Assembly (NCBI GenBank): GCA_031257415.1
Contig: JAIROR010000058.1
Location: 1-11,308, forward strand
Direction: 5' to 3'
DNA length: 11,308 nt
From: Holosporales bacterium
GTDB taxonomy: Bacteria; Pseudomonadota; Alphaproteobacteria; RUG11792
The position numbers and the translations under genes are program-made. Shown piece by piece: positions 5,130 through 11,161 of this stretch (position 1 is its first letter; each line of letters begins with the position of its first letter). The notes under the pieces are model-generated. The model was not told the origin of the DNA. It saw only the letters and a program-made list of their open reading frames with translations, and did no database searches.

Positions 5130-6023
5130 TTATCGGTGTCTTCCGCCGAGACCATGATGTCCGTTGAATTGTGGGCCTCCGCCGTATTGTTCATGACCAC
5201 CTCTGCCTCCGCCTCCGTTGAATCGTTGGCCTCCGCCGTATTGTTCATGACCACCTCTGCCTCCGCCTCCGTTGAATTGTGGGCCTCCGCCTCCGTTGAA
5301 TCGTTGGCCTCCGCCTCCGTATCGTTGTTGGCCAGGATCGGTTCCGTTAATGGAATAATTTGCTGGTGGGGGTAGGCTGTGGCCAGATCGCAGCGGTATC
5401 TGCCCACCACCAGTGGGGAAAACATTAGCAGGGCTCGCGCTCCGCCCGCCTCTACCGAGACTATTATAAGAATCGTACCCCCCGCTCTGACCCGCGACAC
5501 TACTAGCATAGGAAGTATGAGTAGGGCTCCGCCCGCCTCCACCGTATTGTTGTTGAGGTCGAGTTGGAATTACATTCTTGAAAGCGTTGACTGATTGAGT
5601 TGTTGCATTCCCGAAAGCATCGGCAACTCGTCCAAGCTTGTGCACCTTATTAGCCGCATTCCTAAATACTTCTCCATAACCATGGGACGCGATCTGATTT
5701 CTCCCGTAGACGGGGGACGCGATCTGATTTCTTTCGTAGCCAGGTCGCAGCGGTATCTGCCCACTACCAGCTCTATAACCGCTCTGACCCGCGACACTAC
5801 TAGCGTAGGGAGTATGAGCAGGGCTCGCGCTCCGCCCGCCATAACCGCTTTGACCTACAACACGAGTAGGACTCGCACCCCGCCCGCCTCCGACGAATTG
5901 CTGGTTGTAGCCACCGCCTCTGACGTGACTATAAGAATTGTACACCTCACCCCACGTCAAATTCTCTACGCTGGCAATCATCACAAGCGATGACACAGCG
6001 ACTAATAATTTACTGATTTTCAT
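5130..6023 (-). CDS. Secreted Gly-rich repetitive protein
   Basis: The 297 residues match no family I recognise. An N-terminal Lys and a hydrophobic run (MKISKLLVAVSSLVMIAS) suggest a signal peptide. The middle has two related segments: 62-92 (YGGRSASPAHTPYASSVAGQ, then GQIPLRP) and 161-213 (GGGGRSPTHTSYASSVAGQS, later GRSASPAN and GQIPLRS). ERNQIAS/GRNQIAS is repeated at 97-113. A less repetitive part (118-155, EVFRNAANKVHKLGRVADAF) may fold. The tail (235-297) is Gly-rich with units QRFNGGGG, PQFNGGGG and GRGGHEQYGG. GGGGAG lies five bases before the ATG at 6023, a strong ribosome site. The composition resembles low-complexity adhesive, cell-wall or RNA-binding sequences; no function can be assigned. 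It uses its own member of the shared promoter family. A second minus frame is open under the repeats. Confidence 0.8.
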   Translation of the reverse strand: MKISKLLVAVSSLVMIASVENLTWGEVYNSYSHVRGGGYNQQFVGGGRGASPTRVVGQSGYGGRSASPAHTPYASSVAGQSGYRAGSGQIPLRPGYERNQIASPVYGRNQIASHGYGEVFRNAANKVHKLGRVADAFGNATTQSVNAFKNVIPTRPQQQYGGGGRSPTHTSYASSVAGQSGGYDSYNSLGRGGRSASPANVFPTGGGQIPLRSGHSLPPPANYSINGTDPGQQRYGGGGQRFNGGGGPQFNGGGGRGGHEQYGGGQRFNGGGGRGGHEQYGGGPQFNGHHGLGGRHR

Positions 6024-6064
6024 AATTACTCCCCAAAATTAAACATACAAAGCACCCTACTTAT

Positions 6065-6093
6065 AATCTACCACAATTTTAAATATTGTGCAA
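6065..6093 (-). promoter_or_regulatory. Promoter of the Gly-rich gene (shared family, copy 5)
   Basis: TTGCAC (6088-6093), a 17-base spacer AATATTTAAAATTGTGG and TAGATT (6065-6070) lie on the minus strand. The leader is about 35 bases. The spacer keeps AATATTT and TTGTGG of the family but carries a one-base shift between them. Confidence 0.6.
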
Positions 6094-6145
6094 ATAAAAA
6101 TTTTGCGATGTTCTGCTCAAAAAATCTCCATCTTTCGCCACGACG

Positions 6146-6177
6146 TTAACTATTTCTTAACTCTTTTGTGATATACT
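6146..6177 (+). promoter_or_regulatory. Possible ftsB promoter
   Basis: TATACT (6172-6177) is preceded by TTGTGA, as in the shared promoters. The only -35-like hexamer is TTAACT, 20 bases upstream, which is too far for a standard promoter. The predicted leader would run through the palindromic element at 6195-6263. Confidence 0.3.
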
Positions 6178-6194
6178 GGACATTGTCCAAGCGG

Positions 6195-6263
6195 CAAAAG
6201 ATTATCGAAGAATTGGCAAATTGCCATGGATATTTTTTGTCTGGGAAAATCTCCAGTCTTTTG
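6195..6263. repeat. Imperfect palindromic dispersed element, copy B
   Basis: The copy runs from CAAAAGATTA to CAGTCTTTTG and aligns with 4391-4474: most positions agree in the first 45 bases, and the last third is very similar (ATCTCCAGTCTTTTGTT). It lacks the 16-bp internal duplication. It lies upstream of ftsB. Confidence 0.6.
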
Positions 6264-6315
6264 TTGATTAGTGTATTATACTGTCAGAACGTTTTTGCGC
6301 AAATGTATTTTGGTT

Positions 6316-6648
6316 ATGTTTAATTTAAATAATCGTTTTGTTGGGATATCGAATAAAATAAAACTGTCTATCAAAATATTTTTGATACTTCTTATGTTTG
6401 TCTATTTTGCCTTCCACACAATAAGCGGGCGCAATGGCATGAGGTCGTATTTCGAAATCAAAAGGATAATGGCTGAGCAGCAACATGAGTTCGAACGTCT
6501 AAAAACGGAAAGAGAACAGCTGGAACGGCGCGTATCCCTTTTAGGAAATAATGCTATTGATCGAGATTTGCTTGAGGAAAGATGTCGCTCCGTCTTGAAT
6601 TATGCCTTTCCGGACGACGTGATCATTGATGAAAAGACAATATATTAG
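6316..6648 (+). CDS. ftsB: FtsB/DivIC-like septum formation initiator
   Basis: FtsB is a small bitopic inner-membrane protein that joins FtsL and FtsQ in the divisome. From the ATG at 6316 this product has 110 residues, normal for the family. It has a short basic N-terminus, one membrane segment (about 19-35, IKIFLILLMFVYFAFH), the family GRNGMRSYFEIK start of the periplasmic part (38-49), a coiled coil to about 77 (QHEFERLKTEREQLERRVSL) and the conserved end DRDLLEERCRSVLNYAFPDD (82-101). An upstream GTG at 6271 would add 15 residues without family support. The ribosome site is weak. The neighbours are not division genes. Assignment rests on layout and motifs; DivIC-family membership is more certain than strict FtsB orthology. 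Confidence 0.85.
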   Translation: MFNLNNRFVGISNKIKLSIKIFLILLMFVYFAFHTISGRNGMRSYFEIKRIMAEQQHEFERLKTEREQLERRVSLLGNNAIDRDLLEERCRSVLNYAFPDDVIIDEKTIY

Positions 6649-6651
6649 GAG

Positions 6652-6680
6652 CCCATGTATGGCTCATAGAGCCTCATGGG
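6652..6680 (+). terminator. Hairpin after ftsB
   Basis: CCCATG (6652-6657) pairs with CATGGG (6675-6680), and inside it GGCTC (6661-6665) pairs with GAGCC (6669-6673) over an ATA loop. It begins three bases beyond the ftsB stop. The T run that follows (GTTTTC) is short and some distance away, so this may be a weak terminator or an mRNA-end stabiliser. Confidence 0.55.
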
Positions 6681-6710
6681 AATCTCGAGTTTTCTGATGA
6701 GATTATTTAC

Positions 6711-6740
6711 TTGATGGGATTTTCTACACCGTGCTAACAT
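6711..6740 (+). promoter_or_regulatory. Possible promoter of the 6781-7461 gene
   Basis: TTGATG (6711-6716), an 18-base spacer and TAACAT (6735-6740). A start near 6747 would put the GTG at 6745 outside the transcript and favour the ATG at 6781. Confidence 0.4.
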
Positions 6741-6780
6741 AAATGTGGTGCGTTGGGGAGTTTTCGCAAGAGTTGTATGT

Positions 6781-7461
6781 ATGGCTTTGCCTAGTTATGA
6801 AAGGAATAGACCCAGGAGGGTGCAGCTTCAAGGGATAGTTGATGCTGGCTATGAGAGATTGTGGGACTTGGAGAGAGAGCGAGCGGATGGCAATCTGCAG
6901 GTTCCGCATTTAATGGTTCGTATTGGCGATGGAGGAGCCTTTACGGAAAAGAACACATTGCTCAACGATGGAACAACAAAGTTCGATGAAGACACGGGTT
7001 TTAAGGGCAATGGATCGAGCGGAGAAAATTTATTTGCCATCCATGTCAAAATCGGTGGAGCCATATATTCTGATGCTTCTGGATTTACTTTGCATTCTGC
7101 AGAAAAATACGTTGTTGAGGCAGCCCCTATTCTACTCATTATTGAGAATCATTTCAACGTAATGAAAATAACGAATGCTATGTTTGCTGGTGATATAGAT
7201 TTTTTGACAATATTGGAGGTTAAATATACCAAAAAAATTGATAAGGGGCCGGCAACGCTTCCGCAGATAACAAGAGTCTCTGAATTCGAAACTGTGAGAA
7301 TTATGTTTTCCGATTATCATTCGAGCAAGTATTTTTATATGTTTGCCTTCAACGCAGATAAAAGCACAGAAACATATAAGAGTTACGGCAGAGATGGGGA
7401 ACTAGTTGGTAATAGCTCAACTGTCTTTGACTATGGATACGGAGTCTTTAATTTCACGTAG
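6781..7461 (+). CDS. Unrecognised 226-residue protein
   Basis: I recognise no family with confidence. The ATG at 6781 is chosen, with AAGAG about 8 bases upstream; a GTG at 6745 would add 12 residues but lies within the predicted promoter. The first 40 residues are basic and charged (ERNRPRRVQLQG, then WDLERERADG), with no signal peptide. The rest appears soluble and mostly beta-strand by eye: LMVRIGDGGAF (44-54), LFAIHVKIGGAIYSD (84-98), ILLIIENHF (117-125), FLTILEVKYTKKID (141-154), ETVRIMFSDYHSSKYFYMFA (170-189) and a C-terminus VFDYGYGVFNFT (215-226). The end faintly recalls Hcp or phage tail-tube proteins, but no such neighbours are present and this is weak. It stands alone on the plus strand between the ftsB hairpin and the convergent MFS gene. 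Confidence 0.7.
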   Translation: MALPSYERNRPRRVQLQGIVDAGYERLWDLERERADGNLQVPHLMVRIGDGGAFTEKNTLLNDGTTKFDEDTGFKGNGSSGENLFAIHVKIGGAIYSDASGFTLHSAEKYVVEAAPILLIIENHFNVMKITNAMFAGDIDFLTILEVKYTKKIDKGPATLPQITRVSEFETVRIMFSDYHSSKYFYMFAFNADKSTETYKSYGRDGELVGNSSTVFDYGYGVFNFT

Positions 7462-7462
7462 C

Positions 7463-7528
7463 ATAAATCAGGAGCTCGGGATAAACCAACGTAAATAGAA
7501 TAGACAATGTATAAATCAGGGGCTCAGG
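7463..7528. repeat. Pair of 18-bp direct repeats
   Basis: ATAAATCAGGAGCTCGGG (7463-7480) and ATAAATCAGGGGCTCAGG (7511-7528) differ at two positions. They lie between the convergent ends of the 6781-7461 gene and the MFS gene. No clear terminator stem is seen. Confidence 0.7.
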
Positions 7529-7591
7529 CTGAATAATGTTTTGCATGGAGAGAAATTGTTGCACAAGCCGCTTTTTAACTCCAGTCTAATT

Positions 7592-8866
7592 TCACGATCT
7601 CGCCGTGCTCTTCCGCAGCTTCTCCCTTTCGAAAAATTTAATAATAAGCATAACGACGAGAGAAACGACCGCAAATCCGAGACTAACTTTGAAGGCAGCT
7701 GTTGTTGAGTAAATATCAGAAATGTATCCCGCCAGTTTTCCTCCAATCAACAATGAAGTGGCGCATATTAGATAAAATATTCCAAGCCCTGTTCCTTTGA
7801 GTTCATGTGGAATAACATCGACTATCTTTGCTTGAAAAATGCTTTGCTGGATTCCAACGTATCCCCCAAGAAAAACCATGGCAATCATCATAACACACAC
7901 GTTGCTCCCCAGTATAAACAGCACGTCTGATATAAAAAATACCACAATACCGCTCATGATTATATTGTCTCTGTTCCGCAATTTGTCTGATATAATCCCG
8001 GCTGATAAAGCTATAACGCTATTTGCTATTTGGTAATACATCATGCAAATCGGAGCGTAGTTTGATGGAAGATTAAGTTTTTTAATAATATGCAGAATTA
8101 CTATAGATTCGGTAACTCTTGAGATCATGTATAAACTCGCAATCAACATAGTTGTCCAGTATCTGCTATCGAAGTTCTTGACATCTCTCCAAGAAATCCT
8201 CATTCTATTTCCTCTCTCTTTCTTGAAAACTGTCTCTCTGGATTTGTCCTTAACAAAAAACAAAATGACTATAACTGCAATAGAAGAAGGAATAGCCGCC
8301 ATCCAAAAAACAAACTGAAAATCGCTATTAGAATCGCCAAATAAAATCTTGCTGGCAATAATGGCCCCAACTACAGACCCAAATGCAGCCATCGCATGCC
8401 GTATTCCGAAACAAGACCCCTTTAGATTTGCAGGAGCTATATCGCCGACTATTGCATCTCTTGGAGTTGCCTGAATTCCATTTCCAAATCTTTCCAACAT
8501 CTTGGCGGAGAAAAGACTCCAGTATGAAGAGGCAATGGCCTCCAGAGGTTTTGCTATAAATAAGAAGAACGCCCCTATTACAATAAATGCCTTTCTATTC
8601 ATTAGGATATCGCTCAGTAATCCGGAAAGAATCTTAATCATAAACGAGAAGCCTTCGACGGCCCCATCCAAAAATCCGATATTTTCAAGTTTAATTCCAA
8701 GATTCTTGTGGAGATACACTCCAAACACGCTGTATACCATAAGAGTTGAAGTATTGAGCAAAAACGAAGCAATACCAATCGCCTTAATCGTATTCGGGAC
8801 TTTTCTAAATAACCTAAACACTACGTGCAGAATCCAGGAGCCGCTAATGCTAATTGATTGCTTCAT
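7592..8866 (-). CDS. Major facilitator superfamily transporter
   Basis: The 424-residue product has about twelve hydrophobic segments, the usual MFS size. The signature motif A is present in both halves: SGLLSDILMNRK (81-92), between segments 2 and 3, and AGIISDKLRNRD (289-300). Residues 125-145 (ERFGNGIQATPRDAIVGDIA plus P) match a pattern (GxGIxxxPRDAxxxD) seen in one alphaproteobacterial-type MFS subgroup. GIRHAMAAFGSVVGAIIAS follows. The substrate cannot be told from sequence; in intracellular bacteria such carriers often import host metabolites or export drugs. The ATG at 8866 is preferred to a TTG at 8881. No good ribosome site precedes it. The gene lies 129 bases downstream of mreD on the same strand and may be its operon partner. 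Confidence 0.88.
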   Translation of the reverse strand: MKQSISISGSWILHVVFRLFRKVPNTIKAIGIASFLLNTSTLMVYSVFGVYLHKNLGIKLENIGFLDGAVEGFSFMIKILSGLLSDILMNRKAFIVIGAFFLFIAKPLEAIASSYWSLFSAKMLERFGNGIQATPRDAIVGDIAPANLKGSCFGIRHAMAAFGSVVGAIIASKILFGDSNSDFQFVFWMAAIPSSIAVIVILFFVKDKSRETVFKKERGNRMRISWRDVKNFDSRYWTTMLIASLYMISRVTESIVILHIIKKLNLPSNYAPICMMYYQIANSVIALSAGIISDKLRNRDNIIMSGIVVFFISDVLFILGSNVCVMMIAMVFLGGYVGIQQSIFQAKIVDVIPHELKGTGLGIFYLICATSLLIGGKLAGYISDIYSTTAAFKVSLGFAVVSLVVMLIIKFFEREKLRKSTARS

Positions 8867-8995
8867 TATTGCACATATCAAACAGCATCACAATCTCATA
8901 CTGCTCTCCACCCCAAAGTTTGTACAAGTCCACGTGTTTTGAGACAAATCAGAAGCCCGGTGTAAACTGAAATAGCATTATTCTTGAGAATAGTA

Positions 8996-9352
8996 TCACG
9001 ATGGAAATAGTATATTTAGAGCTGTATACAGCGTTATGGTGATGCAAATATACAGCTTTGGTCTATCAAATTTTCTTCCTTTGATGGAGAGAAAATAGGC
9101 TATTACCGAATACAAAAACGCAAATGTTCCAAGGACTGCATTTGAAAGAACGTCATCTATAATCCCGAGACAAAGTATTGAGATTGCCGGGACTTTCAGG
9201 CCGTAGATGAAAAATATAAATACGGGAATGATAGTCAGTGGGACGACGAGGGTTGTTCCCATCTGCAAGAGGCAATAGCTCACGAAACTCATCAGGCAAC
9301 ACACGAGAGACAACCACGTGACTTCAAAAGCTCTAGCAGCTAGAATCGACAT
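8996..9352 (-). CDS. mreD: MreD-like rod shape-determining membrane protein
   Basis: The 118 residues have four or five hydrophobic segments: 12-30, 34-51, 56-67, 76-90 and 99-115. The region LCLGIIDDVLSNAVLGTFAF (60-79) matches the MreD signature (GxxxDxxSxxxLGxxAxxY); LYSVIAYFLS continues it. MreD works with MreC and MreB in side-wall peptidoglycan synthesis at the inner membrane. The protein is short (about 160 is common), which fits reduced Rickettsiales-type homologues. mreB and mreC are not in the window. The gene follows pheS; the pheS TAG overlaps an AGGAGG, but the ATG used here is 52 bases further on, after a 23-bp repeated start region. The family call rests on one motif and topology. 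Confidence 0.68.
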   Translation of the reverse strand: MSILAARAFEVTWLSLVCCLMSFVSYCLLQMGTTLVVPLTIIPVFIFFIYGLKVPAISILCLGIIDDVLSNAVLGTFAFLYSVIAYFLSIKGRKFDRPKLYICITITLYTALNILFPS

Positions 9353-9400
9353 ACCATACTGATTAATGCAGACATACTCTACTAATTAAGACCGACATAC
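9350..9400 (-). repeat. Start region of mreD repeated at 23-bp spacing
   Basis: On the minus strand GTATGTC occurs three times, with ATGs at 9398, 9375 and 9352, exactly 23 bases apart. The first two units are alike (GTATGTCGGTCTTAATTAGT and GTATGTCTGCATTAATCAGT). The first two ATGs each open an 11-codon frame ending in TAA or TAG. Only the third opens the mreD frame. The AGGAGG at the pheS stop lies just 2 bases from the first ATG. Confidence 0.7.
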
Positions 9401-9404
9401 CCTC

Positions 9405-10421
9405 CTAGTAGTGTTTAAGCCATCTAACATCTGTGTCATACAAACTTCTGATATCATGGATCTGATTCCTGAGCATCGTGACTCTCTCGAGGCCAAATCC
9501 AAACGCAAATCCGTATAGCCCATCGCTATCAAGGCAGCAGTTCTTATAGACATTCGGGTGGACCATGCCTGCTCCTCCGAGCTCTATCCACTTATGCCCA
9601 ATTTTCTCGTGCATGCAATCGACCTCCATGCTTGGCTCTGTAAAAGGAAAATAGCTCGGGCGAAACCTGACGTTGACTTCATCAATATCATCTATCTCAA
9701 GACAGGCAGCAATCAATCTTTGAAGTTCTTTTTTGAGATTCCCCACAGACAGAGGCTCGCGCTCAACGACGAGCCCCTCCACCTGATGAAACATCGGAGA
9801 ATGGGTCGCATCAAGATTGTCACTCCTATATGTCTTTCCTATCGAAATCATCCTGATCGGAACCCCTCTCTCCATAAGAGATCTTATCTGAACTGTCGAT
9901 GTGTGGGTCCTCAGCAAGGTCCCTGCAAAATTTTTGATATAAAAAGTATCGTGGCTTTGCCTCGCCGGATGATGTGCTGGAATATTAAGAGCATCAAAAT
10001 TATGGAATTCGCTTTCGACCTCCGGCCCATCAAGCACAAGAAATCCCCTGGCATGATAGCGCTTTCTAATATTCCTTACCATCTTCGAAATAATGTGGAG
10101 ACTACCGATCTCGGAATCACAAGCCGGAAGAGTCGCATCAATATCTTCATTAGCAAGCCTCGTAGCAATCTCGATATTTTCAAGTTCTTTCCTTTTCTCT
10201 CTAATAGCCATTTCAACTTTCTCTTTAAGAATATTGATCCTTGCCCCAAAAGCTTTCTTCTGGTCACCAGGGATCGAAGCCATAACTTTAAATGCCGAAT
10301 TAACTATCCCAGATCTTCCAAGGATTTTAGTTCTTATGTCATCCAATTCACCAAGTGTAGAAGACCTGTCAATCTCTTCAAGAGAACTTTCGATATTGTT
10401 TTCTAAATCACTATGTTCCAT
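9405..10421 (-). CDS. pheS: Phenylalanyl-tRNA synthetase alpha subunit
   Basis: PheS is the catalytic subunit of the heterotetrameric class II enzyme that charges tRNA-Phe with phenylalanine. From the ATG at 10421 it has 338 residues, a normal size. An N-terminal coiled-coil arm (about 1-95) is followed by the catalytic domain: FHNFDALNIPAHHPARQSHD (139-158), LLRTHTSTVQIR (169-180), motif 2 IGKTYRSDNLDATHSPMFHQ (194-213) then VEG, the phenylalanine-pocket segment RFRPSYFPFTEPSMEVD (252-268) and motif 3 GFAFGFGLERVTML (304-317). An in-frame ATG at 10436 would add five residues; neither start has a good ribosome site, and the family N-terminus favours 10421. pheT, usually next to pheS, is absent. 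Its TAG stop overlaps AGGAGG, which suggests coupling to the mreD-like gene downstream. Confidence 0.96.
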   Translation of the reverse strand: MEHSDLENNIESSLEEIDRSSTLGELDDIRTKILGRSGIVNSAFKVMASIPGDQKKAFGARINILKEKVEMAIREKRKELENIEIATRLANEDIDATLPACDSEIGSLHIISKMVRNIRKRYHARGFLVLDGPEVESEFHNFDALNIPAHHPARQSHDTFYIKNFAGTLLRTHTSTVQIRSLMERGVPIRMISIGKTYRSDNLDATHSPMFHQVEGLVVEREPLSVGNLKKELQRLIAACLEIDDIDEVNVRFRPSYFPFTEPSMEVDCMHEKIGHKWIELGGAGMVHPNVYKNCCLDSDGLYGFAFGFGLERVTMLRNQIHDIRSLYDTDVRWLKHY

Positions 10422-10424
10422 AAT
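10396..10424 (+). promoter_or_regulatory. Possible plsC promoter inside the start of pheS
   Basis: TTGTTT (10396-10401), a 17-base spacer and CATAAT (10419-10424) overlap the first codons of pheS on the opposite strand. The predicted start near 10431 leaves about 38 bases before the plsC ATG at 10469. Confidence 0.35.
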
Positions 10425-10460
10425 TAAGAGCACCATGTACGATGAAGCATACTACGAGTG

Positions 10461-10491
10461 ATGATACCATGATTAGGACTGTATTGTTTAA
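10461..10491 (-). promoter_or_regulatory. Possible pheS promoter overlapping the plsC start
   Basis: TTAAAC (10486-10491), a 19-base spacer and TATCAT (10461-10466), which has the extended -10 TGG before it, lie on the minus strand. It covers the plsC start codon. The leader to 10421 would be about 33 bases. Confidence 0.3.
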
Positions 10492-11161
10492 TGTATTTTT
10501 GTGGCCCGTTTTCGCGGCATACCTAATTATTGCGTATCCGTTTGCCTATTTCATGAGCGCGAAGAATACATACAGATTTGTCTTTAGGCCAGTCACTAAT
10601 CTTCTCTTCTTTTGCCTCAAAATATTCGAAAAAATCGATTACGAAATTAAAAATTTGGATATCTTGAAGGAAGCTGTTAATGATGGCCCCGTTATTATCG
10701 GATGTAACCATCAATCGATCTGGGAAACATTTGTTTTTTCAAAGCTATTCACTGAACTCTCGATAGTAATCAAAAAAGAACTTCTTGATATAGCGATCGC
10801 AAGGATGTATTTCAAAAAACTCGGATGTATCGTTATTAATAGGGAAAGCAGTGTCAGTTCTATTAGAACGCTATTGAAAAGCGGGCGCAGATCAATTGAT
10901 AGAAACGTTTCAATACTGATTTTTATGAACGGAACAAGATCCTCCAATAGTGGCGATGACTACAAAGTCGGTGTCTTCGCGTTATACGAATATCTGAAAA
11001 CCCCAGTCGTCATTGCTTCCGTCGATTCGGGGAAATGCTGGCCACGAAAAGCCCACGTTAAAAAACCTGGAACAATTATCCTTGAGTTCAAAAAAATAAT
11101 AAAACCTGGCTTCGACAAGAATTCATTCTTAAATTCTCTAAAGCATGAACAAGACTTTTGA
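10469..11161 (+). CDS. plsC: 1-acyl-sn-glycerol-3-phosphate acyltransferase-like protein (PlsC family)
   Basis: PlsC enzymes add the second acyl chain to lysophosphatidate, giving phosphatidate for membrane lipids at the inner membrane. From the ATG at 10469 (GAGTG 8 bases upstream) the protein has 230 residues, with a hydrophobic N-terminus (3-30). Motif I is NHQSIWETF (80-88), with the catalytic pair His81 and Glu86 in HxxxxE spacing. Motif II is KKELLDIAIARMYFKKLGC (102-120) with INRE after it. Motif III is FMNGTR (152-157) where the family has FPEGTR, so Pro and the substrate-binding Glu are both replaced. YKVGVFALYEYLKTPVVIAS (165-184) and DSGKCWPRK match the alphaproteobacterial pattern except that the motif IV Pro is Ile. 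An ATG at 10442 would add nine residues. It diverges from pheS. The motif III change leaves activity or substrate open. Confidence 0.88.
   Translation: MIRTVLFNVFLWPVFAAYLIIAYPFAYFMSAKNTYRFVFRPVTNLLFFCLKIFEKIDYEIKNLDILKEAVNDGPVIIGCNHQSIWETFVFSKLFTELSIVIKKELLDIAIARMYFKKLGCIVINRESSVSSIRTLLKSGRRSIDRNVSILIFMNGTRSSNSGDDYKVGVFALYEYLKTPVVIASVDSGKCWPRKAHVKKPGTIILEFKKIIKPGFDKNSFLNSLKHEQDF

Noticed and set aside
5570-5842. Minus-strand frame of 90 codons
   Set aside because: It is a shifted frame within the Gly-rich gene; it resembles another shifted frame only because the underlying DNA repeats.
7462-7591. Bidirectional terminator between convergent genes
   Set aside because: Only an 18-bp direct repeat pair is present; no strong stem followed by a T run was found.
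9558-10406. Plus-strand frame of 282 codons
   Set aside because: It is antisense to pheS, whose motifs are unmistakable.
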